Below are positions 16,561 through 24,991 of a stretch of 64,000 bases of DNA, piece by piece. The position numbers and the translations under genes are program-made. The notes under the pieces were generated by a model that was not told where the DNA came from, ran no database searches, and was given only the letters and a program-made list of their open reading frames with translations. The DNA comes from Streptomyces cellulosae (lineage in GTDB: Bacteria > Actinomycetota > Actinomycetes > Streptomycetales > Streptomycetaceae), in NCBI GenBank assembly GCA_014655195.1, contig BNBH01000033.1, positions 1 to 64,000 on the forward strand, in the 5' to 3' direction. Within the stretch, counting starts at the first letter, position 1; each line of letters begins with the position of its first letter.

Positions 16561-17356
16561 ACGGAACCCGTTCGGGGAGATGCCGCCTCCCGACCCTGTG
16601 CGGGTGGTGGTGGCCGACGACAACCCGGTGGTCCGGGCGGGGCTGACGGCGCTCCTCTCCGGCCGCGAGGACCTGGAGGTCGTGGCGGAGGCGGCGGACG
16701 GCAAGGAGGCGTACGAGGCGACGCTGGCGCACACTCCGGACGTGGTGCTGCTGGACGTCCGTATGCCGGGGGTGGACGGCCTCACGGCCCTCCCGCACCT
16801 GGTGCCGCTGACGGCGGTGCTGATGCTGACGTACAGCGGGGAGTCGGACATCGTCCACGAGGCACTGCGCCGGGGCGCGAACGGGTACCTGGTCCACGGT
16901 GAGTTCACCTCGGACGAGCTGGTGACGGCGGTACGGGACGCGAGGCGGGGGAGGCCGCACTTGACGCCGACGGCGGCGGGGAGGTTGCTGGCGCAATTGA
17001 GGGGCGAGGGTGACGCAGATTCCGCTTTCGGTGGTGGTGCGAGGGGGAGTTGGCCGGATGCAGGACCTACTTCTACGAAAAACCTTTCGCAACTGCAACC
17101 AGATGTGGCACAGTCGGTGTCTGACAAGTCGGCGTACGGGCTGAGCGCGAGGGAGGCGGAGATCATGGAGCTCATCGCGTCCGGCATGAGCAACCAGCAG
17201 ATCGCCGCCACCTGTTTCATCAGCGAGAAGACGGTCAAGAACCACATCAACCGCATCTTCGCGAAGCTGCACAGCACGAGCCGCGCCGAGGCCGCTGCGA
17301 AGTGGCGCGGCGAGGAGCGGAGTTCGGCCCAGGGCAGCGGGGGTGGCCGGTGGTGA
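16550..17356 (+). CDS. NarL/LuxR-family response regulator
   Basis: A 268-residue protein. The receiver domain (about 17-135) has phosphoacceptor Asp69 ('DVVLLDVRMPG'), and a LuxR-type helix-turn-helix lies at about 195-255 ('LSAREAEIMELIASGMSNQQIA'). The ATG at 16550 follows GGCGGAGG and overlaps the kinase stop by 11 bases, so the two are co-translated. The ~50-residue linker between domains (encoded around 17000-17130) is longer than usual and its DNA is less GC-rich than the flanks. It probably regulates the pilus operon. Confidence 0.93.
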   Translation: MRDERNPFGEMPPPDPVRVVVADDNPVVRAGLTALLSGREDLEVVAEAADGKEAYEATLAHTPDVVLLDVRMPGVDGLTALPHLVPLTAVLMLTYSGESDIVHEALRRGANGYLVHGEFTSDELVTAVRDARRGRPHLTPTAAGRLLAQLRGEGDADSAFGGGARGSWPDAGPTSTKNLSQLQPDVAQSVSDKSAYGLSAREAEIMELIASGMSNQQIAATCFISEKTVKNHINRIFAKLHSTSRAEAAAKWRGEERSSAQGSGGGRW

Positions 17357-17506
17357 GGCGCATGCCGTCGACGCGCTGGGCCCGCCTTTGGGCCCGGAAA
17401 TGGGCCCCGGGACCCTTGAGGGGCCTGACCAACCCCTCGTACGGTGCCGAGGTCGACAGCGGCCCCGCGACCAAGGCCGCCAACGCGTCAGCCGGAGGGG
17501 AACACC

Positions 17507-17707
17507 ATGGGCAACTGGATCAACACGACGGTCAGGTACCTCCAGTCCCACGCGTCCCGCCGCGACGACCGGGGGCAGACGGCGGTGGAGTACCTGGGGA
17601 TCATCGCGGTGGTGGTGGCGATTGTGCTGGCGATCACGGGGACGGACATCGGGCAGACGATCTTCGACGCCATCACGTCGAAAATCGCGGAGGTCACCGG
17701 CATTTGA
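17507..17707 (+). CDS. flp: Flp-type major pilin
   Basis: A 66-residue prepilin. The basic leader ends at Gly23, followed by Gln-Thr-Ala-Val-Glu28-Tyr (Glu at +5 and the Flp Tyr at +6) and one hydrophobic helix (about 30-50) ending in 'SKIAEVTGI'. The size and motif fit Flp pilins of the Tad system. GGAGGGG precedes ATG 17507 by 6 bases. A 150-base gap separates it from the response regulator, so it may have its own promoter. Confidence 0.9.
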   Translation: MGNWINTTVRYLQSHASRRDDRGQTAVEYLGIIAVVVAIVLAITGTDIGQTIFDAITSKIAEVTGI

Positions 17708-18324
17708 TGCCTCCGCGCCACTCCGGCGACGCAGGGCAGGCTTTCCCCATCTACATCACGGTGGTGGGGGGCCTGCTCTTTCTCGCGTTCGCCTACCTTG
17801 CCGTCGGCCAGGCTGCGGCGAACCGGAACGGCGCGCAGACCGCCGCCGACGCGGCGGCACTTGCGGCTGCCCAGGAGCGACGGGACCAGCTGTCCGGGGC
17901 GTGGGTGGAGAACCTCCTCGACCCCGAAAAATGGCAGGACATCTTCGACGGCACGGCGGAGGGGCTGACACCATCCTGCTGGCGGGCCGAGCAGTTGGCT
18001 GCCAGCAACGATGCCACGGTCCTGAGTTGCACTGCGGACGGCCTCCTCAGCTACACGGTCGAGGTAGAGACGAACAAAACGGTCGGTGATTCCATCGTGC
18101 CCGGAACCGAGACGAAGAAGTCGCAGGCGACGGCTACCGCGGTCATCGAGCCACGATGCGGCTTCGAACTCCCCACTGCGGGAGAGGGCGAGGGTCCGGA
18201 CGAGAAGGCTGAACTCCCCACGCTCAACTGCAAGGGCGGTGTCGACTGGGAGCTCGATCCGGAAGCGCCCGAGGACCTGCTGCCGAAGCCTGCAGATCTT
18301 TTCGACGTGCATCTGGCCGACTGA
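17707..18324 (+). CDS. TadG-like pilus-associated protein
   Basis: A 205-residue protein whose ATG shares one base with the pilin stop (TGATG at 17705-17709). The N-terminus 'GDAGQAFPIYITVVGG' resembles TadE/TadG leaders but has Ile, not Glu, at +5 from the Gly10-Gln11 bond. One membrane helix (about 13-38) is followed by 'NRNGAQTAADAAALAAAQE', the conserved TadG-like N-terminal helix. The remainder is an acidic outer domain with four cysteines. It probably anchors or matures the pilus in the envelope. Confidence 0.85.
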   Translation: MPPRHSGDAGQAFPIYITVVGGLLFLAFAYLAVGQAAANRNGAQTAADAAALAAAQERRDQLSGAWVENLLDPEKWQDIFDGTAEGLTPSCWRAEQLAASNDATVLSCTADGLLSYTVEVETNKTVGDSIVPGTETKKSQATATAVIEPRCGFELPTAGEGEGPDEKAELPTLNCKGGVDWELDPEAPEDLLPKPADLFDVHLAD

Positions 18325-18353
18325 CAAGCGAACGAGGACAAGGAAGCAGTGGC

Positions 18354-18935
18354 ATGAGCATCCAGTGGACGAGGAAGGCCCGCAGAGGGGCGGTCGCCTT
18401 GACCGTCGCGGCCGGATTGGCCCTCGGAGTGGTCGGCTGCGGTGGCGGGGGAGACGACGACAAGAAGCCCGAGACCACTGCTTCCGCTCCACGGGAAAAA
18501 GACACCGACCCTAGCCCGCAGGAAGGCCAGTCGGATGAACCACTGGCCGAGCTGCGCGGCTCGGAGGGTCTGATGCTCGCCATCACCTCCGCCCAGCGGG
18601 ACGCGGGCGGATTCGTGACCGTCAACGGCACGCTGAAGAACGACGGGGCCAAGAGCACCGTCGTTCCGTCGGCCTTGAGCGGCAACGAGACCGAAATCCT
18701 TCGCAACGGTCGGTCGCTCGGCGGGGCGACGCTCGTCGACTCGAAGGGGAAGAAGCGCTACTACGTGCTGCGTGACACCGATGGGCGGCCGTTGACCACC
18801 AGCGGGTTGTCCACCATCAAGGCGGGGGAGAGCTTCGCCGTCTTCATGCAGTTCCCTGCGCCGCCGCCGGAGACGACCGAAGTCACCTTCCAGCTGCCGA
18901 CATTCGCCAGCGGCACCATCCAGATTTCTGGGTGA
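18354..18935 (+). CDS. Putative lipoprotein in the tad locus
   Basis: A 193-residue protein with a lipoprotein signal (residues 1-29, lipobox 'GVVGC', Cys29), a Gly/Asp/Lys-rich linker and an immunoglobulin-like beta domain (about 65-193, 'FVTVNGTLKNDGAKSTVVPS' and 'FAVFMQFPAPPPETTEVTF'). It should be tethered to the outer face of the membrane. Its stop overlaps the start of the OmpA-domain gene (GTGA at 18932), so the two are probably made together. The function is unknown. Confidence 0.85.
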   Translation: MSIQWTRKARRGAVALTVAAGLALGVVGCGGGGDDDKKPETTASAPREKDTDPSPQEGQSDEPLAELRGSEGLMLAITSAQRDAGGFVTVNGTLKNDGAKSTVVPSALSGNETEILRNGRSLGGATLVDSKGKKRYYVLRDTDGRPLTTSGLSTIKAGESFAVFMQFPAPPPETTEVTFQLPTFASGTIQISG

Positions 18936-19558
18936 GGCGAAGGATGACACACACCCGTCTCTTTCTGATCGGCACGCTGGCAACCCTGCTGGCCGCCGGG
19001 CCGGCCGTGGCCCGCGCCGACGACGGACCGAGCGTCCCCCCGGGCACCGAAGCCACTGCCACTGCCCCGGTGGAACTCGATCCGAACGACCCGGACCTCA
19101 AGCTGCCGGAGGGAGCCACCCTCGCGGAGCCCAAGGTGCTGGACATCAAGTCCGTCGTCGAGGACCAGAGCGGGGACGAGCGCCGCGAGGACACGAACAC
19201 GAACGTGACGTTCGCCCTGCAGGCGGAGGTCCTGTTCGGCAAGGACAGCGCCAAGATCTCCGCACAGGCGAGGGCCCGCATCTCCGTCATCGCGAATGAG
19301 ATCAAGACGCAGAACGCGACCCGCATCCGCGTCTTCGGCTTCACGGACAACCTCGGCTCGTCCGCGCACGGCGACGTGCTGTCCCGCAAACGGGCCAACG
19401 CGGTGCACGGCATCCTCGAGCAGGAGCTGAGCGACGCGAACATCACGTACGAGGTGCGCGGTTACGGCGAGGACTACCCGATCGCCGACAACTCGACGGA
19501 GGAGGGGCGGAAGAAGAACAGGCGGGTGGAGATCTCGTTCCCGCGCGGGGAGAACTGA
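18932..19558 (+). CDS. Secreted OmpA-family peptidoglycan-binding protein
   Basis: A 208-residue protein with a signal peptide (to about residue 30, 'AVARADD'), an acidic linker and a C-terminal OmpA domain (about 95-205) with 'VLFGKDSAKISAQARARI', 'GFTDNLGSSAHGDVLSRKRANAV' and the final 'RKKNRRVEISF'. The OmpA fold binds peptidoglycan non-covalently. In a monoderm this would attach surface structures to the wall. An in-frame ATG at 18944 is an alternative start. The GTG at 18932 overlaps the lipoprotein stop. Confidence 0.9.
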   Translation: MRRRMTHTRLFLIGTLATLLAAGPAVARADDGPSVPPGTEATATAPVELDPNDPDLKLPEGATLAEPKVLDIKSVVEDQSGDERREDTNTNVTFALQAEVLFGKDSAKISAQARARISVIANEIKTQNATRIRVFGFTDNLGSSAHGDVLSRKRANAVHGILEQELSDANITYEVRGYGEDYPIADNSTEEGRKKNRRVEISFPRGEN

Positions 19559-19564
19559 CCGGCC

Positions 19565-19933
19565 TCAGCGGAGCTCACGCACCTCCACGACCGCCCCCAC
19601 GCGGAGCCCCCACCCCTCCATGGCCCCGGCCTCGGCCTCGATGACATGCCGTGCGCGGACGCGCGGCCGTCCGAGCCGTCCGGGCGGCATGGTGCGCACG
19701 GCGAGGACGCGGAGTCGGCGGTCCAGGTAGGCGACGTCGATGGGCATGCGCATACGGAAGGTGTGGATGCTGTTGGCGGGCGAGAGCAGCAGGGCGCCTT
19801 CGAGGCTCTCCCGCCCGAGCAGTCCGCGCGTCCGTGCCCGATAGGACGCCGCGATCTCGAGCGGCACCCGCGCGCTGACACCTCCGTCAGGCCTCCGCAC
19901 GACCAACTCCCCACGCCCGTCCCGCCACCGCAC
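19565..19933 (-). CDS. DUF192 family protein
   Basis: A 122-residue protein read from a GTG (19931-19933), chosen because GGGGAGG lies 7 bases upstream on the minus strand. A longer reading to 20014 lacks a site. DUF192 features are 'ASYRARTRGLLGRESLEGALLL', 'IHTFRMRMPIDVAYLD' and 'VIEAEAGAMEGWGLRVG'. DUF192 proteins are small beta-rich proteins of unknown function. It runs against the pilus/lipoprotein genes and ends 6 bases from the OmpA gene. Confidence 0.85.
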   Translation of the reverse strand: MRWRDGRGELVVRRPDGGVSARVPLEIAASYRARTRGLLGRESLEGALLLSPANSIHTFRMRMPIDVAYLDRRLRVLAVRTMPPGRLGRPRVRARHVIEAEAGAMEGWGLRVGAVVEVRELR

Positions 19934-20025
19934 GCCCGCGCCTCCCCTCACCCCGGCGAAGGTACCCTGCGCCCCTCGATAACGTGACCCCACCAAAGCG
20001 ACGCCTCGCCCCACCTGGAGCCTCT

Positions 20026-20664
20026 TTGAACCGCCGCCCCGCCCTCCTCACAACAATCGCCGTGACCACGGCCCTGACCTTGACCGCGTGCGGCAGCGAG
20101 GAGCCCGACACAGCGGCGAAGGACAGCGACAAGGCCAAGGGAACCAAGGCATCAGCGTCATCGTCGCCCTCGACATCGGCCGGTCGCCCGAAGATCGAGC
20201 TGCCGGCTGACCTCAAGCTGACCTTCGAGGGCGGCGAGACGGGGGACCCCGTCAAGGATGCGATTCTCACGGACAACGCGGAACGCATGCGGGCCGTCGA
20301 CGCCGCGATCACCGGGACCGACCTCGAGGGCAAGGCGCTCGCCTTCTACAACACGGGCAAGGCACTGAAAGCCGCCCAGGACTGGGTCGCCCAGTTCGAG
20401 GAGGCCGGGGCCACCATCACCGGTGAGGCCCGCTATTACGAGCGCGAGGTGACGCTGAAGGGCGAGGACTCGGCGACCCTGACCTTCTGCGCGGACGAAA
20501 GCAAGGGTTTCAGCAAGGACAAGAAGACCAACGAGATCCACAAGACGCCGGTCACCAAGAACAGCTACGTGGTGTACAACACGAGGCTCGACAAGAACGC
20601 CGACGGCGTCTGGCAGACGTCTCAGATCATCTCGAACAGGGGAGCGGCTCAGTGCCAGCCGTAG
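20026..20664 (+). CDS. Paralogous lipoprotein 1 of 3
   Basis: A 212-residue lipoprotein read from TTG at 20026, supported by CTGGAG 5 bases upstream and by the matching start context in its two neighbours. The lipobox is 'LTAC' (Cys near residue 22), followed by a Ser/Lys/Asp-rich linker. The folded part opens with 'KIELPADLKLTFEGGETGD' and contains 'AILTDNAERMRAVDAAI', 'KTPVTKNSYVVYNT' and a C-terminal 'AAQCQP'. Two other cysteines, 'TFCADE' and the terminal one, could form a disulfide. It is the most divergent of the three tandem copies. The function is unknown. Confidence 0.85.
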   Translation: MNRRPALLTTIAVTTALTLTACGSEEPDTAAKDSDKAKGTKASASSSPSTSAGRPKIELPADLKLTFEGGETGDPVKDAILTDNAERMRAVDAAITGTDLEGKALAFYNTGKALKAAQDWVAQFEEAGATITGEARYYEREVTLKGEDSATLTFCADESKGFSKDKKTNEIHKTPVTKNSYVVYNTRLDKNADGVWQTSQIISNRGAAQCQP

Positions 20665-20698
20665 TTCACGTGACCCGCGACAACAACCGGGAGCTTCC

Positions 20699-21343
20699 TT
20701 GAACCGCCGCCCCGTCCTGCTCACAGCACTGACACTGACCGCGACCCTCGCCCTTGCCGCATGCGGCAGCGAGGACACCGACGTCCCGACCAAGGGCAGC
20801 GACAAGGCGACAGGACCCACGGTGCCGACGCCGAACACGTCTGCCCCGGCATCGGACCCGCGCCCGGCCATCGAGCTGCCTGGCGACCTCTCCTACACCT
20901 TCGACTGGCCGAAGACCGGCGACAGGGAGAAGGACGCGGTCCTGGCCGACAGCGAGCAGTCCATCAAGGCGGTCGATCAGGCGATCGTGAACCAGAACGC
21001 CCTCGACAAGGCGTACCTCCACTACTACGAGGGCGAAGCCGCCGCCGAGACCCAGACGTTCGTGCAGAACTACGTGGATCACAAGGCCGGCATCACCGGC
21101 TCCTACCGCTTCTACGCACCTGAAGTGAGCGTCGAGAAGGACGGGACGGCGTCGCTCAGTTATTGCGAGGACCAGGGCAGGGCCTATGTGAAGTACCTCG
21201 AGACGGGTGAGATCAAGAAGACCGAGGTGACGGCCAAGAGCTACGTGATCTACCACACCTCGCTGAAAAGGGACGAGGACAGGGGTGTGTGGGTGATCCA
21301 GAAGATCGTTTCGCAGTCCGGGAGCGAGAAGTGCAGGCCCTGA
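20699..21343 (+). CDS. Paralogous lipoprotein 2 of 3
   Basis: A 214-residue lipoprotein starting at TTG 20699, with GGGAG 5 bases upstream and 34 bases after copy 1. The lipobox is 'LAAC'. The shared core runs 'IELPGDLSYTFDWPKTGD', 'DAVLADSEQSIKAVDQAIV', 'YYEGEAA', 'YCEDQ', 'SYVIYHT', with a C-terminal 'SEKCRP'. It is much closer to copy 3 than to copy 1. It is probably co-transcribed with copy 1 and displayed on the outer membrane face. Confidence 0.87.
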   Translation: MNRRPVLLTALTLTATLALAACGSEDTDVPTKGSDKATGPTVPTPNTSAPASDPRPAIELPGDLSYTFDWPKTGDREKDAVLADSEQSIKAVDQAIVNQNALDKAYLHYYEGEAAAETQTFVQNYVDHKAGITGSYRFYAPEVSVEKDGTASLSYCEDQGRAYVKYLETGEIKKTEVTAKSYVIYHTSLKRDEDRGVWVIQKIVSQSGSEKCRP

Positions 21344-21469
21344 CGCGGCTTCGCGTCCCAATTCGGTATTAGCTGTGTTGCAGTTGACCCATTCGCTCTG
21401 GTGTCGCACTGCGCCCGCTGGATAGCGTTGGCCCGCTGATGTGACGCCTCGCCCCACCGGGAGCCGACT

Positions 21470-22129
21470 GTGAACCGCCGTCCCACCCTGCTCGCAGCGC
21501 TTGCGCTGACCGCCACCGCGGCCCTGACGCTGTCCGCGTGCGGAAGCGACGACGACTCTCCCGCGAAGGACAAGGACACGATCGCGGGAGCGGACACGGG
21601 AGGCAAGAAGTCGGCCTCGCCCACCACCTCCGCCCCGGCGTCGGACGACCGCCCGAAGATCGAGCTGCCCGGCGACCTCTCCTACACCTTCGACTGGCCG
21701 AAGACCGGAGACAAGGAGAAGGACGCGGTCCTGGCCGACAGCGAGCAGTCCATCAAGGCGGTGGACATGGCCATCGTCAACCAGGACCCCTTGGACAAGG
21801 CATACCTCTACTACTACGAGGGCGAAGCGGCCGCCAACACGGAAGACTTCATCAAGGCATACGTCGACGCGAAGGCACGGGTGACGGGGGCGTACAGCTA
21901 CTACGACGCCGACGTACAGGTGAGTGGTCAGGATGCTGCGTCCCTCGTGTACTGCGAGGACCAGAGCAAGGCCTTCGACATGTACCTCAAGGACAAGAAG
22001 GTCAACAAAACACCTGTCACCAAGAACAGTTACGTGCTGTACAGCACGAAACTGCGCAAGAACGAAAAGGGCGTCTGGGTCGTCACCAAGCTGCTGTCTC
22101 AGAGGGGGAGTGACAAGTGCCAGCGTTGA
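21470..22129 (+). CDS. Paralogous lipoprotein 3 of 3
   Basis: A 219-residue lipoprotein starting at GTG 21470, with GGGAG upstream and the same 'NRRP' N-terminus as its neighbours. The lipobox is 'LSAC'. It carries the same core motifs as copy 2, including identical 'IELPGDLSYTFDWPKTGD' and 'DAVLADSEQSIKAVD', plus 'KTPVTKNSYVLYST' as in copy 1, and ends 'SDKCQR'. The 126-base gap after copy 2 may hold a separate promoter. Its last codons overlap the start of the next gene. Confidence 0.87.
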   Translation: MNRRPTLLAALALTATAALTLSACGSDDDSPAKDKDTIAGADTGGKKSASPTTSAPASDDRPKIELPGDLSYTFDWPKTGDKEKDAVLADSEQSIKAVDMAIVNQDPLDKAYLYYYEGEAAANTEDFIKAYVDAKARVTGAYSYYDADVQVSGQDAASLVYCEDQSKAFDMYLKDKKVNKTPVTKNSYVLYSTKLRKNEKGVWVVTKLLSQRGSDKCQR

Positions 22130-23154
22130 GCCCGACGACGCGAGTTCTGACGACAACGGCCGTGATCGGAGCAGTGCTGCTGAGCGGTACGCCCGCCATG
22201 GCCGACAACGTGATCGGTGGTGGCTCGCAGAACCCACCGCCCAAGGTGTCGGGAGACGCCGGTCCCGACGGAACGCTGTCCGCCGGTGTCGTCGTGTTCG
22301 ACCGGTCGAAGAACGGGTCGGGTCCGAAGGCCGGCCCCGTCACCTCCGCCACCACCTGGACCCCGCCCGCCTGCTACTACGCTCCGAAGTACACCCCGGA
22401 GCAGCTGCAGAAGCATCTGGAGCCGATCTGGGAGGCGGAGAGCACGGGGTACGAGTGGGATGCCGCGCAGCGCAAGCGGTATGTCGAGGGTGAGCCCTAC
22501 AAGGACTTCAACAAGGAGAAGGCCGGCGAGGGCTACTGGTGGGACTCCTACGTCACGCCGGGCCGGATCGGGGATCCGGGGGCGCTCGACTGCGATGACC
22601 CCGTCTTCTGGGTGGACACCAACGACGACCCGCCCGCCGACATCCAGCAGGCCATCACTCCGGAGATGCTGGCGCAGCTCGCCTATGCCGAGATTCGCGT
22701 CCCCACGACCGAGGTGGACCTCGCTCCGGACGGGGAGACCAAGGTGAACCTGCCGACCTGGATGTGGCTGGACGGAGCGGACTTCAAGCCGGTCTCGGTC
22801 ACGGCGTCCGTGCCGCTGCTCGGCATCCAGGCGACCACCACGGCCGTACCGGTGTCCGTGCGGATCGAGCCGGGCACCTCCGACGCGGAGACGTATCCGG
22901 CCTCCGGCGTCTGCGAGATCGACAACGGCCGTATCGGTGAGCCGTACGCCAAGGGCAAGGCGAACCGTACGCCGCCGTGCGGTGTGAAGTACCTGCGCTC
23001 TTCGGGCGACGACGCCTACAAGCTCCAGGCCACGGTGACGTGGAAGATCCACTGGACCGGCACCGGAGTCGCCGGTCAGCGGCCGCTCCCGGACGGCACG
23101 TTCGGCGGAGAGCAGGACGTCACCGTCCAGGAGATCCAGGCCGTCAACCGCTGA
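22117..23154 (+). CDS. Secreted protein of unknown function
   Basis: A 345-residue protein with a GTG start 12 bases inside the preceding lipoprotein gene and AGAGGGGGAG upstream. The signal peptide ends near 'AMADN' (residue 30). The mature protein has an N-terminal Gly/Pro-rich stretch, 'CYYAPKYTPEQLQKHLEPIW' near residue 87, several Trp-rich segments ('GYWWDSYVTPGR', 'WMWLDG') and paired cysteines, suggesting a disulfide-bonded envelope or extracellular protein. Translational overlap with the lipoprotein trio suggests a joint role. I do not recognise a family. Confidence 0.85.
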   Translation: MPALSPTTRVLTTTAVIGAVLLSGTPAMADNVIGGGSQNPPPKVSGDAGPDGTLSAGVVVFDRSKNGSGPKAGPVTSATTWTPPACYYAPKYTPEQLQKHLEPIWEAESTGYEWDAAQRKRYVEGEPYKDFNKEKAGEGYWWDSYVTPGRIGDPGALDCDDPVFWVDTNDDPPADIQQAITPEMLAQLAYAEIRVPTTEVDLAPDGETKVNLPTWMWLDGADFKPVSVTASVPLLGIQATTTAVPVSVRIEPGTSDAETYPASGVCEIDNGRIGEPYAKGKANRTPPCGVKYLRSSGDDAYKLQATVTWKIHWTGTGVAGQRPLPDGTFGGEQDVTVQEIQAVNR

Positions 23155-23185
23155 CCGCCCGCACACCACGACCCCCGCCCCCGCC

Positions 23186-23215
23186 CCCGCCCCGGCGCCG
23201 GTTTGCCGGGGCGGG
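23186..23215 (+). terminator. Hairpin terminator at the end of the tad/lipoprotein region
   Basis: Positions 23186-23196 and 23205-23215 form a perfect 11-base-pair stem (CCCGCCCCGGC arm) with an 8-base loop. It follows the secreted-protein stop by about 30 bases. There is no T tract. Confidence 0.75.
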
Positions 23216-23238
23216 CCCCCGTGGGTAGGTACATCCGC

Positions 23239-24117
23239 ATGACGACGACCCTCGGTGCCGTGTTCCGCCCCCAGCTCGCCCCCGAGCGCCTCCGCCCCGT
23301 CGTGCGTGCCGCCGACACCGCCGGGCTCGACGAGCTGTGGCTGTGGGAGGACTGCTTCCGGGAGGGCGGCATCTCCACCGGCGCCGCCGCCCTCGCGTGG
23401 AGCGAGCGGCTCCGCGTCGGCATCGGGCTGCTGCCCGTCCCCCTGCGGAACGTCGCCGTCACCGCCATGGAGGCCGCCTCCCTGCACCGGATGTTCCCCG
23501 GCCGCCCCGTCCTCGGCGTCGGGCACGGCGTGCAGGACTGGATGGGGCAGGTAGGCGCCCGCGTCGAGTCGCCCCTCACCCTGCTCCGCGAGCATCTCCT
23601 CGCCCTCCGCGCCCTGCTGGCCGGCGAGACGGTCACCACCAAGGGCCGTTACGTCTCCCTCGACGACGTCACGCTCGACTGGCCCCCGCCCGGCCCCGTC
23701 GACGTCCTGGCCGGCGGCATGGGACCCCGTACCGTACGGCTCACCGGCGAGGCCGCCGACGGCACCATCCTCACCGCCGACACCTCCGCCGACGGCGTCC
23801 GGCAGGCCTGCCGGCTGATCCGGGAGGGCCGTGTCGCGGCGGGACGTGACCCGGACGGCCACCGCGTCGTCGTCTATCTGCTCACCGCGACCGGCGACGG
23901 GGCGCGCGAGCGGCTGGAGGCAGAGCTGGTCGCCGAAGGGCACGCCGCCGACGCCGACCTCGGGGTCTCCGGGGACGCCCACGCCGTCGCCGACGCCGTA
24001 CGGCGGCTGGCCGAGGCCGGCGCCGGCACGGTCGTCCTCCAGCCCACCGGCGACGAACCCGACCCCGCGGGCTTCGTGCGCTTCGCCGCCGAGGACGTAC
24101 GGCCACTTCTCACATAG
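23239..24117 (+). CDS. LLM-class flavin-dependent oxidoreductase
   Basis: A 292-residue luciferase-like (F420- or FMN-dependent) TIM barrel. Family signs are 'AADTAGLDELWLWEDCFREGG', 'RLRVGIGLLPVPLRNV', 'GRPVLGVGHGVQDWMGQVG' and 'VDVLAGGMGPRTVRLTGEAADG'. The ATG at 23239 is preferred to an upstream in-frame start because it begins the conserved barrel. Substrate and cofactor are not determined; F420 is common for such enzymes in actinomycetes. It stands between two terminator-like regions. Confidence 0.88.
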   Translation: MTTTLGAVFRPQLAPERLRPVVRAADTAGLDELWLWEDCFREGGISTGAAALAWSERLRVGIGLLPVPLRNVAVTAMEAASLHRMFPGRPVLGVGHGVQDWMGQVGARVESPLTLLREHLLALRALLAGETVTTKGRYVSLDDVTLDWPPPGPVDVLAGGMGPRTVRLTGEAADGTILTADTSADGVRQACRLIREGRVAAGRDPDGHRVVVYLLTATGDGARERLEAELVAEGHAADADLGVSGDAHAVADAVRRLAEAGAGTVVLQPTGDEPDPAGFVRFAAEDVRPLLT

Positions 24118-24178
24118 ACCGGAAGCCCCCGGGAAAAGCACGCGACGAGCCGCCCCCGCCTCCGGCATCCTCACCCGC

Positions 24179-24991
24179 ATGACCCAGTCCCTGCCCCAGC
24201 CCCAGCCTCAACCCCGCACCGAGACCCGTACGTTCGACGACCTCCTCGCCGAAGGCGCCTCCGTGCCCACCGAGGGGTGGGACTTCTCCTGGTTCGAGGG
24301 GCGCGCCACCGAGGCCCGGCCGTCCTGGGGGTACGCCACCAGCGTCGCCGGCCGGCTGGGCACGGTGGGCGGGCCCGTGCTCGACGTCCAGACCGGCGGG
24401 GGAGAGGTCCTCGCGTTCGCCCTCGGCCGGGCGTCCCGGCGGCCCCCGCTGGTCGCCGCCACCGAGGGCTGGCCGCCCAACGTCCGCAAGGCGGCGCACA
24501 CACTCCGGCCGTACGGCGCCACCGTCGTCGCGGCGGCCGAGGACGCCCCGCTGCCCTTCGCCGACGCGTCCTTCTCCCTCGTCACCAGCCGGCACCCCGT
24601 CCGGCCGCACTGGTACGAGATCGCCCGGGTGCTCCGGCCCGGCGGTACGTACCTCGCCCAGCACGTCGGGCCCGCCAGCGCCTTCGAACTCGTCGAGTAC
24701 TTCCTCGGCCCGCTCCCCGAGGAGAGCCGCACCGCGCGCGACCCCGAGCGGGAGCGGAGGGACGCCGAGGCGGCCGGTCTCGAGGTCGTGGATCTGCGGG
24801 CCGAGCGGCTGCGCATGGAGTTCCACGACATCGCCGCAGTCGTGCACTTCCTGCGCAAGGTGATCTGGATGGTCCCCGGCTTCACCGTCGAGGAGTACCG
24901 GCCGCGGCTGCGGGAGCTGCACGAGCGGATCGGGGCCGAGGGGTCCTTCGTCGCCCACAGCTCACGGCACCTCGTCGAAGCCCGCAGGTGA
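24179..24991 (+). CDS. Class I SAM-dependent methyltransferase
   Basis: A 270-residue Rossmann-fold protein. Motif I appears as 'GGPVLDVQTGGGEVLAFAL', with Q-T in place of the usual G-C. Motif II follows as 'VAATEG', with 'AEDAPLPFADASFSLVTSRH' (motif IV) and 'ARVLRPGGTYLAQHVGP' (motif V/VI). The substrate is unknown. It starts 61 bases after the oxidoreductase on the same strand, without a clear ribosome binding site. Confidence 0.87.
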   Translation: MTQSLPQPQPQPRTETRTFDDLLAEGASVPTEGWDFSWFEGRATEARPSWGYATSVAGRLGTVGGPVLDVQTGGGEVLAFALGRASRRPPLVAATEGWPPNVRKAAHTLRPYGATVVAAAEDAPLPFADASFSLVTSRHPVRPHWYEIARVLRPGGTYLAQHVGPASAFELVEYFLGPLPEESRTARDPERERRDAEAAGLEVVDLRAERLRMEFHDIAAVVHFLRKVIWMVPGFTVEEYRPRLRELHERIGAEGSFVAHSSRHLVEARR

